Source: JABWBD01 sp040768665 (GTDB taxonomy: Bacteria > Planctomycetota > Planctomycetia > Pirellulales > Thermoguttaceae). Taken from it: a DNA stretch of 64,000 nt. Of this stretch, positions 50,808-59,098 are shown piece after piece; the first letter of the stretch is position 1; the number at the start of each line of letters is the position of its first letter. Under the pieces are notes generated by a model. The model saw nothing but the letters and a program-made list of their open reading frames with translations, was not told the origin of the DNA and made no database searches. Both the position numbers and the translations under genes were made by a program. The stretch is from positions 248,001 to 312,000 of the forward strand of contig JAXGMN010000011.1 of the NCBI GenBank assembly GCA_040768665.1. Reading direction: 5' to 3'.

Positions 50808-50978
50808 CCGTCCGAAGCAAGGAATATCGATACAGACAATCTCCTATTGTAGCATTCGGGCCCACAAGCGAAAGTCGCTATACCCCTTATGGGCGGGGAT
50901 GCGTATAGTCGACTGACTGGCGCAGCCGATGCCGCCTGAACATGGGAGTGTGGGATCGTTACGGCGGGAAAATTCACT

Positions 50979-51075
50979 CTTGAGCCTAGGCCGCTCGCCG
51001 GATTCTGGTGACTGCTGAAAAAGGGGACAGGCACCGCAACATCTTCTTGAGCCTACGCCGCGTGCCGGATTCTGT
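50979..51075. repeat. Duplicated gene end flanking a half repeat of subfamily B
   Basis: Copy 1 (50979-51008) and copy 2 (51046-51075) agree at 26 of 30 bases; they contain GCCGGATTCTG. Copy 2 is the real 3' end of the epimerase gene (coding RIRHAA and stop); copy 1 still reads RIRRAA and stop. Between them 51013-51040 is the left arm of a subfamily B element (TGAAAAAGGGGACAGGCACC). Confidence 0.75.
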
Positions 51076-52015
51076 GCTGCGAGGCAAGCAGATCCTCAAG
51101 GCTCTGTGCGATGGGGATCCTCGGACGCCATCCGGTTTCCTCTGTAATTTTCGTGCGATCGCCGTAGATGTCGGCAAGATCGTCGCGACGAACGCGCGAC
51201 GGATCGGGAACCACGGGAATGTTGCCGCCGCAGTGGTCGACCAGATGCTTGAGCAAGTCGCCGATCCGATAGGACCTTCCTGCGCAGACATTGTAGATCT
51301 GGCCAGGTCGGCCGCTCCGCGCCAGAGTCACGTAGGCATCCACCGCGTCGCGGACGTCGACGAAATCGCGACGAGGCTCGAGGTTACCGCAGTGCACTGC
51401 CTTCGATTGTCCCGCAACGACGGCGAGCACCTGCCGGGCGAAAGTGCCCGGCGCCGATCCCTCGTCCTGTCCGGGGCCGATCAGGTTGAACGTTCTGGCA
51501 ACGACGATCCGAAGCGGCCCGTCGGCCGGTTGGGCAATGGCCCGTCGCGTCGCTTCCCATTTACTGCGGCCGTAACCGCTCCGCGGTGCACAGACGGCCT
51601 CTTCCGTAACCGGCAGACGAGATGCGCCTTGGAAACCGAGTTCTGCCGCGGAGCCGATCGTGATCAGTCGCACCGGACTGCCGCGGCGTTCGGCGGTGCG
51701 TCGCACGGCGGACCACAGGTTTGCGGAGCCGTCGACGTTGACGCGGTAGAACGCGTCGCGTGATGCCGCGCGGACGACTCCGGCCAGGTGAAAGACGGTA
51801 TCCGGGCGCGCAGTAGAGACCGTGCGATCGACCGCATCTGCATCGGTCAGGTCGCATTGTGAATACTCCCATCCGATCGGTTCTGAATTGCCGGGTTCGG
51901 TAATGTCCAAACCGATGATCGCGCTGGGACGTTCGCGCGCGAGCCTGGCGATCAGATGCCGGCCGGTGAACCCGCATGCGCCGGTAATCAGGATTCGTCG
52001 TTTCTCTATCGGCAT
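51053..52015 (-). CDS. NAD-dependent epimerase/dehydratase (GDP-6-deoxymannose reductase-like)
   Basis: 320 residues from ATG 52015. SDR-extended family: ILITGACGFTGRHL (G12, G15, G18), DVDLTDAD-type strand CDLTDADAV, HLAGVVRAASRDAF, GSAAELG (Ser), Y148-x3-K152 in SGYGRSK, and RTFNLIGPGQ with RDFVDVRDAVDAY. Similar to GDP-4-keto-6-deoxy-mannose reductases (GDP-rhamnose) and related epimerases. With the nucleotidyltransferase 31 bp upstream it probably makes an activated sugar for the LPS-like core. The gene's 3' end is duplicated downstream (50979-51008). Confidence 0.87.
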   Translation of the reverse strand: MPIEKRRILITGACGFTGRHLIARLARERPSAIIGLDITEPGNSEPIGWEYSQCDLTDADAVDRTVSTARPDTVFHLAGVVRAASRDAFYRVNVDGSANLWSAVRRTAERRGSPVRLITIGSAAELGFQGASRLPVTEEAVCAPRSGYGRSKWEATRRAIAQPADGPLRIVVARTFNLIGPGQDEGSAPGTFARQVLAVVAGQSKAVHCGNLEPRRDFVDVRDAVDAYVTLARSGRPGQIYNVCAGRSYRIGDLLKHLVDHCGGNIPVVPDPSRVRRDDLADIYGDRTKITEETGWRPRIPIAQSLEDLLASQHRIRHAA

Positions 52016-52046
52016 TCGCTTCCTGATCGCTCGCGCACGATGGACA

Positions 52047-52766
52047 CTAGGCCGCGGTTCGGCGCGGCAGAAACCGAGAACGGTCGCGGCGGAATTCCTC
52101 GATCGCCGTGGCGTAGTCTTCGGGGCGGCCGATATCGAGCCAGTAACAGTCCTCGCGATAGCAGACCACCTCTTCGCCGGCGTCGCGAAGGCGCACAATC
52201 AGTTCCGGCATCGAGATCCGTTCTCCCGGGTGAACGAAGTCGCAAACCCGCGGTTCGAAGCAGTAGACGCCCATGCTGACGAGAAACTGGTGAACCGGCT
52301 TTTCTGCGTACTCGACCAGCCGCTGTTCGCCGTCGACCCGGAGTACCCCCAAATCGATATGCACCGTTTTGCAGTAGCTGGCCACGGTGGCGGTCGCCCC
52401 TCGCTGCCGATGAAAACGCGCCAAGTTCAGGAAACTGAGGGTGGTCAGCAGATCGCCGTTCATCACCAGAAAAGGCCGCCGCGGCCGGTCGATCAGGCCG
52501 AGGCACCCGGCGGTGTCGAGCGGTTGCTCTTCTCGAAAGTAGCGAATTCTCAGTCCGAAGCGGTCGCCGCCGCCCAGGAAGCTCTGAATCAACTCGGCCA
52601 GGTGGCCGGTGGCAACCGTCAGGTCGCGGATGCCGTAATGGCGCAACTGCTCGACAAGCAGTTCAATGACGGGAACGTCGTCCAGCGGCATCAGCGGCTT
52701 GGGAAGGGTCGCCGTAAACGGTTTCAGCCGAGTTCCCTTCCCCCCCGCGAGCAAGACAGCCTCCAT
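52047..52766 (-). CDS. Nucleotidyltransferase (sugar-phosphate NTP transferase)
   Basis: 239 residues. N-terminal LLAGGKGTRLKPFTATLPKPLM is the NTP-binding signature; D105 in LVMNGDLL is the metal-binding Asp; C-terminal WLDIGRPEDYATAIEEF is the family's end block. Proteins of this size activate a sugar-1-phosphate such as glucose, mannose or heptose phosphate. The partner epimerase lies downstream. Length is short, so no acyltransferase-like beta-helix is fused. Confidence 0.88.
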   Translation of the reverse strand: MEAVLLAGGKGTRLKPFTATLPKPLMPLDDVPVIELLVEQLRHYGIRDLTVATGHLAELIQSFLGGGDRFGLRIRYFREEQPLDTAGCLGLIDRPRRPFLVMNGDLLTTLSFLNLARFHRQRGATATVASYCKTVHIDLGVLRVDGEQRLVEYAEKPVHQFLVSMGVYCFEPRVCDFVHPGERISMPELIVRLRDAGEEVVCYREDCYWLDIGRPEDYATAIEEFRRDRSRFLPRRTAA

Positions 52767-52778
52767 CGGTTCGCCTCC

Positions 52779-54014
52779 TCACCGAACACTCAGATGCAGC
52801 GAGGAAAGGGATCGCGCGTTCGGGCCAGGGCTCGAGCCGCGGCCGCCGACCTCGATACCCGCGCGTGCTTCAATCACATCGAGAAGCTCCTCCATACGCT
52901 TCGCCAGGGTCAACGCCTGAACGTGGACGGCCGCCTGTCGGCCCATCGAGCGGCGAAGATCGGGATCGGCAACGAGCCGCTCGAGCCGATCGATCATCGG
53001 TTCGATCGCCCACGGCGATTCGATCACAAAACCGTCGATGCCTTCGGTGAGCAATTCGCTCGCGCCGTTTTGCCGCGTGGCAACAACCGGAAGTCCGGCT
53101 GCCATTGCCTCGAGCACGACGAGGCTGCACGGGTCGTAGAACGAGGGAAACGCGAACACGTCGCAGCCGACGTAGCACTCGCGGACGTCGTGGAGAAAGC
53201 CGAGAAACTGCACGCGGCCCTCCAGGCCTGCCCGCCGGGCCTGCCGCCGGTATCGGGCGTCACGACGGTTGCCGCATACGACCAGCTTTGCCTTGGGCAG
53301 TCGGGCGGCGATGGCGGCAAAGGCTTCCAGGAGTGGCTCAAGCCCTTTCAGCGCGTAGTTGTGCGCGACGAACAGGATCGCGACGTCGTCTTCGTTCAAG
53401 CCATGTTCTCGCCGGAAGCGGTCGCGTGCGGCCGCGGCGTTGTCCAGCGGGCTCGTGTCATCCAGGCCGTTGTAGACGACCGAGATCCGTTCTGCCGGCA
53501 CTCCGTGGTATTGTTGGAAGTGTTCGGCCGACATGCGGCTGGCGGCGATGATGTGCGTCGCGCGACGGTGGGCGAACGTCTTTGCGTCGATCCGACGAAA
53601 TGACCACTGCTTCAGGTTCAGCAACTTGCCCAGCCGCCAGACTGCTCGCCGCAGACGACCGCGAAATCGACGGCTGCTGTGGTGCAATGCCGCCGGTTGC
53701 GGGCCGCCGACGGACAGGTAGACGTCCTGGTGCCAGGTCTTCGAAAACCCGATAACGCAATGGACATCGAGACTGCTGAGAATCCGCTCGGAAGCAGCCG
53801 CGAACCGGTATGCCCGCAGCCATCCCAGGCCGGGAAGCCGGGCGAGACGCACCGGATGCACCCGCGCCGATGGTGGCAACTCGCGCGAGTCGACCTGGCG
53901 GGCGACCACGTGCACCTCGTGTCCGGCGGCCGCGAGATGGCGGGCCACGCTGCCGGCATATTTCTCGGCACCGCCGTGAGTTCCAATCGCTTCAATGTTC
54001 AGTGCGACTTTCAC
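52779..54014 (-). CDS. Glycosyltransferase family 4
   Basis: 411 residues from GTG 54014, which overlaps the previous stop as GTGA; the open frame extends 67 codons further upstream but inside the kinase gene. GT-B fold with IEAIGTHGGAEKYAGSVARHLAAAGHEVHVVA, RISVVYNGLDD, VAILFVAHNYALKG, and FAFPSFYDPCSLVVLEAMAAGLPVV where the second Glu of E-x7-E is kept and the first position is D/P. WaaG-like in style. It likely adds a hexose to the LPS-type core. Confidence 0.88.
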   Translation of the reverse strand: MKVALNIEAIGTHGGAEKYAGSVARHLAAAGHEVHVVARQVDSRELPPSARVHPVRLARLPGLGWLRAYRFAAASERILSSLDVHCVIGFSKTWHQDVYLSVGGPQPAALHHSSRRFRGRLRRAVWRLGKLLNLKQWSFRRIDAKTFAHRRATHIIAASRMSAEHFQQYHGVPAERISVVYNGLDDTSPLDNAAAARDRFRREHGLNEDDVAILFVAHNYALKGLEPLLEAFAAIAARLPKAKLVVCGNRRDARYRRQARRAGLEGRVQFLGFLHDVRECYVGCDVFAFPSFYDPCSLVVLEAMAAGLPVVATRQNGASELLTEGIDGFVIESPWAIEPMIDRLERLVADPDLRRSMGRQAAVHVQALTLAKRMEELLDVIEARAGIEVGGRGSSPGPNARSLSSLHLSVR

Positions 54015-54901
54015 GGGCCGTACCCCAGCTTTCGTTCCATGCGGGCCTGTTTGGCCAGGACCGCTCGAATCAGCCGCTTGTGACCGGCCTGCAGCTTTCG
54101 CACACCCAGGTAGTGCCGCATGAAAGCCATTCGGTCGGTGCAGCCGATGTGATGGCGAGATGCCGACCAGGCCAGTTGCGCCAGATCTTTCACGATCCAC
54201 CGTCGACGAAACCACCTTCGAGACTGCACCCGCTGCAGGTCGATCAGCTTGACGTCGAACACCGCCGGAGCATCCTCTTTGATGAAGAAATGTCCGCAGT
54301 AGAAGTCGCGGTGGTTATAACCGGCCTGGTGAAAGCGGCGGGCGATCTCCGCAATCCGGCGGATGACCGCATGCAGGTCGCGACTACGAGTCCCTGCCCG
54401 CTCGGAAATCGTTCGGAACCGCTTGGGCAGGAAGTGGTCCATCGGCGTGTAGCCGGCCAGTTCCCGCGTGAGCACGAAGGATTCGAGCCTGCCGTCCGGA
54501 TGGAGATGCTCGCCGTAGGCAATCAGGTCCATGACCGCGATGCCTTCGGCGGTGAGTTGGCGGATGTTGCGGGCTTCGACGCGCCCGGCGGTGTTGCCCG
54601 GATCCGCGCCGATGCTAGCCCTCAGCCACGAGCGCCAGGTGCGAACGTGGTGCCTCTTGAGATACACGCCCCGCGGCGGATGGTGGGGATGATGCAGTTC
54701 AAGGCGCCAGTTCTCCCGGTCGGCCAAGGCGCGGAGGCATCGCCCCTGCCCGGTAGCCATGACCGACTGAAACGCGTTCAGGCCGGAGACGGCCAGCGAG
54801 CTCCGATACCGGCCGTCCAGCCACATGCGACCATCGTCGGCTCTTTCCAGCCCCGTTCTTGCCGGGTCGAGGGGCGGAGAGGATGGTTCGGAACGAATCA
54901 T
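54011..54901 (-). CDS. LPS core heptose/Kdo kinase-like protein (WaaP/InaA family)
   Basis: 296 residues. Small-lobe Lys in VYLKRHHV (K82), Glu in EARN (E109), catalytic loop NHRDFYCGHFFI (HRD 197-199) and the metal Asp in KLIDLQR (D221) follow the WaaP kinase scheme. These enzymes phosphorylate core sugars of LPS in the cytoplasm and stiffen the outer membrane. It is coupled by GTGA to the GT4 gene and 43 bp from the GT9 gene. Finding this kinase in a planctomycete supports an LPS-like molecule. Confidence 0.88.
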   Translation of the reverse strand: MIRSEPSSPPLDPARTGLERADDGRMWLDGRYRSSLAVSGLNAFQSVMATGQGRCLRALADRENWRLELHHPHHPPRGVYLKRHHVRTWRSWLRASIGADPGNTAGRVEARNIRQLTAEGIAVMDLIAYGEHLHPDGRLESFVLTRELAGYTPMDHFLPKRFRTISERAGTRSRDLHAVIRRIAEIARRFHQAGYNHRDFYCGHFFIKEDAPAVFDVKLIDLQRVQSRRWFRRRWIVKDLAQLAWSASRHHIGCTDRMAFMRHYLGVRKLQAGHKRLIRAVLAKQARMERKLGYGP

Positions 54902-54943
54902 GAGAATCCCTTCTCGCGAGCCGGGATGTTCGCCGCGGATTGC

Positions 54944-55996
54944 TTACGCTGCAAAGGCCGCGCGGCTTTCCAGCAGCTTGGCTACCTCCGTATAGACCCT
55001 ATCGACGGAGATGTCCCGCATGCAGCGGTGATGCCCCAACGGGCAAACTCGGTTCTGGCACCCGATACATTCCAGGTCGAGCACCAAATCGACCGCGTCG
55101 ACGGTCGGATTCCGGCCCCAGATCGGCAGCATCGGTCCGTAAAGGGTAATCACCGGCTTTCCGAACGCGGCCGCAATATGTCTCGGCCCGCTGTCCGTGG
55201 ACACCATCACTCGGCCGCGGCGAATGCATGCCTTGGCCGTACCAATCCCCAACGGCTGATCGGCCATGGAAACCACCCGGGGCCGATCCGCTTGCCGGAC
55301 GATCTCGCGGGCGATTTCCCGCTCCTTGGGGCCGCACATAACCAGAACGTCGTGGCCCAGCGCGTCTACCACCCGCTGGGCCAGTTGTGCGAAGTGTTCG
55401 ACCGGCCAAAGTTTTGCCGCTCCGTAGGCGCCGCTGCAGTTCAGCGTGACCACACGACCGTCTGTGCGCAGCCCCAGGCCTTTCCAGACGCGATCGGCCG
55501 AACGTTCGTCGGCATCTTGCGTCGCCAGTTCCAGCCGGGGCGATTCGGCGGCACAACCGGCAGCCTCGGCGATCTTCAGGTAATAGTCGACCATCGGGTA
55601 GTCGACCATCCGCCCGTGTGCTCGTGGCGAGTCCAACTTTCGCGTCAGTAACGGCCCTCGGCCGTACCTCGCGTAGCCGATCCGCTCCTTCGCCCCGCCG
55701 AACCATGCCATAGCAGCCGTGCGAAGGGAGTTCGGCAGTAAGAGGGCCAGATCGAACTTCTCCTTCCGCATCCGCTGAACGACTGCCAAGTGGCGGAGTT
55801 TCTTCTGTTCCGCGTGGGGATTGAAGTACCACTGCTCGTCGAACCAGTCGGTGCCGGCAAGCACGTCACTCAGGTAGGGTCGCAGAATGCCAACAATCCG
55901 CGCCTCCGCACCGTAACGCCTCCGCACCGCCCTAAGTGCGGGGGTAGCCATCACCAAGTCGCCAAGCCAATTCGGCAGGAAAACCGCAATTTTCAT
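54944..55996 (-). CDS. Heptosyltransferase, GT9 (WaaF-like)
   Basis: 350 residues from ATG 55996. MKIAVFLPNWLGDLVMATPALRAVR is the WaaF start, followed by ALLLPNSLRTAAMAWFGGAKERIGYARYGRGPLLT, VTLNCSGAYGAAKLWPVEHF, and the donor site VMVSTDSGPRHIAAAFGKPVI. The tail LECIGCQNRVCPLGHHRCM has the WaaF cysteine cluster. Adds L-glycero-D-manno-heptose in known cases. With LpxK upstream and a WaaP-like kinase downstream it fits LPS inner-core synthesis. Confidence 0.9.
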   Translation of the reverse strand: MKIAVFLPNWLGDLVMATPALRAVRRRYGAEARIVGILRPYLSDVLAGTDWFDEQWYFNPHAEQKKLRHLAVVQRMRKEKFDLALLLPNSLRTAAMAWFGGAKERIGYARYGRGPLLTRKLDSPRAHGRMVDYPMVDYYLKIAEAAGCAAESPRLELATQDADERSADRVWKGLGLRTDGRVVTLNCSGAYGAAKLWPVEHFAQLAQRVVDALGHDVLVMCGPKEREIAREIVRQADRPRVVSMADQPLGIGTAKACIRRGRVMVSTDSGPRHIAAAFGKPVITLYGPMLPIWGRNPTVDAVDLVLDLECIGCQNRVCPLGHHRCMRDISVDRVYTEVAKLLESRAAFAA

Positions 55997-56131
55997 ATCC
56001 GTCCGCCAAGCCGCGATTTCGCAGGCTTCGCCCGTCCGTTGGCCCGCCTCATTCTGTGCACTCAAAACCGACTCCTTTGCGAAGCCCGAAGATACCCCGC
56101 GCACCGATGCAAGCCAATAGCAGTTCCGACC

Positions 56132-57187
56132 TCAAGGCGGCGGCAGAAGGGGCCTTAACCGATTTTCCAGTGCAGCCTCTCCGCACGTGAATTCCAGCCC
56201 GATTGTTACTGCCCACAGAGGCCGGCTGCCGAGCCGGTCCAGATCCAGTTTGACCAGATCCTTGTGTGAACAGAGAACCGCCGCCACGTTCAGACCGTCA
56301 GCCCACTCGGCCAGCGACGCCACGTCCTCACGACCGTAGCGATAGTGATCGGCAAATTCCCGCGCAGCAATCACTCGGTACCCGCAGGATTCCAGTGTAT
56401 GACGGAAGCCAGACGGGTTTCCCAGGCCGCAGAAGGAAGCGACCCGCTGATCTCGGAGTGAATCGATGGGCCGCTTTTCGCCGCTTGCGGAAAGCAGCTC
56501 GCGTGGAGCATGCACGGCTTCGGCCCAAACGGAGCCGATCGCAAGCGGGCGGACCTGCTCTTGGATTCGTCGGCGATCTGCCTCGGGGATCAAGTCGGCC
56601 CGGGACAATACCACCGCATCGGCTCGCCGCAGCCCGCCGATGGGTTCGCGAAGCGTTCCACGCGGGAAGACGTGGCCGAACCCAAACGGCTCTAGCGCGT
56701 CGACCAACACGATGTCCAGGTCGCGAGCGATCCGCCGGTGCTGGAAGGCATCGTCCAGGACGATCAATTGGCAGTCGAACTCTTCGATGGCCAACTCGGC
56801 GGCTTCCACCCGATCGGGGTTCTGCAAGTGGGGCACGTCCGGCAGTTTCTGTTCCAATTCCATGGCTTCATCGTTGACGGAGCCCGCCTCCGCCCCGTAG
56901 CCACGGCTGATCACCGTCACGCGTACTCCGTGCCGGCGATACCAGCGTGCGACCCATTCGACCATCGGCGTCTTGCCAGTCCCACCGAGTGTCAGATTTC
57001 CGATGCTGACCACCGGCACGGCGACGCCCCGCACCTCTGCTGCTTTGCGGTCGTACCGCCAGTTCCTCCAGCGAACGCCGAGCGAGTAGGGGATCTCCGC
57101 CGCACGAAGCCCCAACCGCATCAATCCGGCAGCAATGCCCCGTTGGCGGCCACTTACAAGATCGCGAAACTCACCGGGGTTCAACAT
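56132..57187 (-). CDS. lpxK: Tetraacyldisaccharide 4'-kinase
   Basis: 351 residues from ATG 57187 with GGGAGG 4 nt upstream; an in-frame ATG at 57205 is weaker. Phosphorylates the 4' position of the lipid A disaccharide. P-loop SIGNLTLGGTGKTPMVEW (Walker A 68-74), ISRGYGA, LIVLDDAFQHRRIARDLDIVLVDA, FPRGTLREP, and GLGNPSGFRHTLESCG are the LpxK signatures. The N-terminal membrane-associating helix is present. It is the first gene of the core operon and divergent from fhcA. Confidence 0.93.
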   Translation of the reverse strand: MLNPGEFRDLVSGRQRGIAAGLMRLGLRAAEIPYSLGVRWRNWRYDRKAAEVRGVAVPVVSIGNLTLGGTGKTPMVEWVARWYRRHGVRVTVISRGYGAEAGSVNDEAMELEQKLPDVPHLQNPDRVEAAELAIEEFDCQLIVLDDAFQHRRIARDLDIVLVDALEPFGFGHVFPRGTLREPIGGLRRADAVVLSRADLIPEADRRRIQEQVRPLAIGSVWAEAVHAPRELLSASGEKRPIDSLRDQRVASFCGLGNPSGFRHTLESCGYRVIAAREFADHYRYGREDVASLAEWADGLNVAAVLCSHKDLVKLDLDRLGSRPLWAVTIGLEFTCGEAALENRLRPLLPPP

Positions 57188-57319
57188 CGAGCCTCCCGTT
57201 GCCATTCGTGGAATCCGGCGCGGTTCAAAACTGTACTTTCCCGGGCTTGGCGGATAAAGTTGCAGACGACCCGCTTGTTGTCGCTGATCCTGCCCCTCGA
57301 ATTCAACCCCAACTTCTGC

Positions 57320-58954
57320 ATGTGTGCGACGCTCCTGAAGATCGCCGGCGGCACCGTCTACGACCCGATCCACGGCGTTGACGGCGAGATTCGCGACGTT
57401 TGGATTGCTGATGACCGGATTGTACCGCCACCTGCCGGTCCCGAGATCCGGCCCACGCGAGTCATCGACGCCGCGGGGCTGGTCGTGATGCCCGGCGGCA
57501 TCGATATGCACTGTCACATTGCAGGCCCGAAGGTGAATACCGCTCGCAAGATGCGGCCCGAGGAAAAACGCGTTGCTCCCGTGGTGCGGCGAACGGCGAT
57601 CACCCACAGTGGCACTCTAGGCAGCGTTCCCAGTACGTTTGCCACGGGGTACCGCTACGCCGGGCTCGGCTACACGACTGCCTTCGACGCGGCTGTGCCC
57701 CCACTTGGTGCCCGTCATGCCCACGAGGAGTTTGCCGACACCCCCTGTATCGACAAGGGGTTCTACGTCCTCATGGGCAACAATCACTACGTGATGCAGG
57801 CGATCAAAGAGAACGAGCCGGAGCGTTTGCGGGGGTTCATGGCTTGGCTTCTCGGGGCTGCAAAAGCCTACGCCCCCAAGATTGTCAATCCAGGCGGCGT
57901 GGAGTCTTGGAAGCAGCGGCAGGCGGGCAATGTCTCCGACCTCGACCAGAAGGTCGACCATTTCGACGTCACTCCGCGGCAGATCATCACCGGACTCGCC
58001 CGCGCTGCGGATGAACTGCAGCTTCCCCATGCCGTCCACATTCACCCAAACAACCTCGGCCTTCCGGGAAACTGGACGACGACGCTTGAGACGATGAAGG
58101 CCTTGGACGGCCACCGGGGGCACATCGCCCATATCCAGTTCCACAGCTACGGCGGCGGCGATGCCGACGAAGATACCTTCAACTCCAAGACCGTACCGCT
58201 CGTGGATTATGTCAACGAGCACGAGAATCTCACCGTTGACGTTGGCCAGGTGCTTTTCGGTCGCACGACGAGCATGACGGGCGACGGGCCGTTGGGCTAC
58301 TACCTGCACCAGGTTTACGGCACAAAGTGGTTTTCCAACGATACCGAGAACGAATCCGGATGCGGAATCGTTCCGATCGTGTACAAGAACAAAAGCTACA
58401 TCCACGCCATCCAGTGGGCCATCGGACTGGAGTGGTTCCTTCTGGCCAAGGATCCCTGGCGGATTGTGCTCACGACGGACCATCCCAACGGCGGGTCATT
58501 TCTTGCCTATCCGCACATCATCCATTTGCTCATGGACCGCACCTACCGCCAGGAGGTCCTCAAGACGCTTCCCCGCAAGGCGCGGCTCCGGACCCGGCTC
58601 GCCGAACTCGACCGCGAGTATTCGCTGTCCGAGATCTGCATCATCACGCGCGCGGCCCCGGCTCGAATCCTCGGTCTACACGACAAGGGCCACCTTGGTC
58701 CCGGCGCCGCGGCCGACGTGACCATTTACACGCCCGGCGACGACCCGCAGACCATGTTCGAACTGCCGCGCTACGTGATCAAGTCGGGCCGCGTTCTCGT
58801 CGAAAACGGAGAAATCCGCGAGAACTTTGTCGGTAACACGCACTTCGTCCAGCCGGAGTTCGACGCCTCGCTGGAATCCCATATCGCCGAGTGGTTCGAG
58901 CGGGCATATACGATCCGCTTCCGGAATTACCCGATCGCCGAGATCGACGGGTAG
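57320..58954 (+). CDS. fhcA: Formylmethanofuran dehydrogenase/formyltransferase-hydrolase subunit A
   Basis: 544 residues from ATG 57320. An amidohydrolase: TVYDPIHGVDGEIRDVWIADDRIV, the metal site GGIDMHCHIAGPKVN (HxH), VHIHPNNLGLPGNW, HIAHIQFHSYGGG and TTDHPNGGSFLAYPHII. FhcA is the hydrolase subunit of the tetrahydromethanopterin-linked C1 pathway (formyl-H4MPT to formate), present in methylotrophs and in planctomycetes. The other subunits (FhcB, C, D) are not in the window, so the genes are dispersed here. The gene diverges from lpxK by 132 bp. Confidence 0.93.
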   Translation: MCATLLKIAGGTVYDPIHGVDGEIRDVWIADDRIVPPPAGPEIRPTRVIDAAGLVVMPGGIDMHCHIAGPKVNTARKMRPEEKRVAPVVRRTAITHSGTLGSVPSTFATGYRYAGLGYTTAFDAAVPPLGARHAHEEFADTPCIDKGFYVLMGNNHYVMQAIKENEPERLRGFMAWLLGAAKAYAPKIVNPGGVESWKQRQAGNVSDLDQKVDHFDVTPRQIITGLARAADELQLPHAVHIHPNNLGLPGNWTTTLETMKALDGHRGHIAHIQFHSYGGGDADEDTFNSKTVPLVDYVNEHENLTVDVGQVLFGRTTSMTGDGPLGYYLHQVYGTKWFSNDTENESGCGIVPIVYKNKSYIHAIQWAIGLEWFLLAKDPWRIVLTTDHPNGGSFLAYPHIIHLLMDRTYRQEVLKTLPRKARLRTRLAELDREYSLSEICIITRAAPARILGLHDKGHLGPGAAADVTIYTPGDDPQTMFELPRYVIKSGRVLVENGEIRENFVGNTHFVQPEFDASLESHIAEWFERAYTIRFRNYPIAEIDG

Positions 58955-58960
58955 GCCGCG

Positions 58961-59097
58961 CCCGGGGTAACCGGTCGCGCCCACCGCCGGGGACTGGTCC
59001 ATGTTTCGGCCAATTCCGGTGCTTTGGCGTCAAAGACGCTGGCCGAAAACATGGACCTGTCCCCCTCTTCCGCGGGCGTGAACGGTTAGCGCCCGGG
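58961..59097. repeat. About 137-bp palindromic repeat, subfamily C
   Basis: Outer arms CCCGGGGTAACCGGTCGCGC and the inverse near GCGTGAACGGTTAGC and GCCCGGG; inner arms GGGGACTGGTCCATGTTTCG and TGGCCGAAAACATGGACCTG plus TCCCC. It fills the whole gap between the convergent stop codons of fhcA (58954) and the oxidoreductase (59099). Confidence 0.85.
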
Positions 59098-59098
59098 T

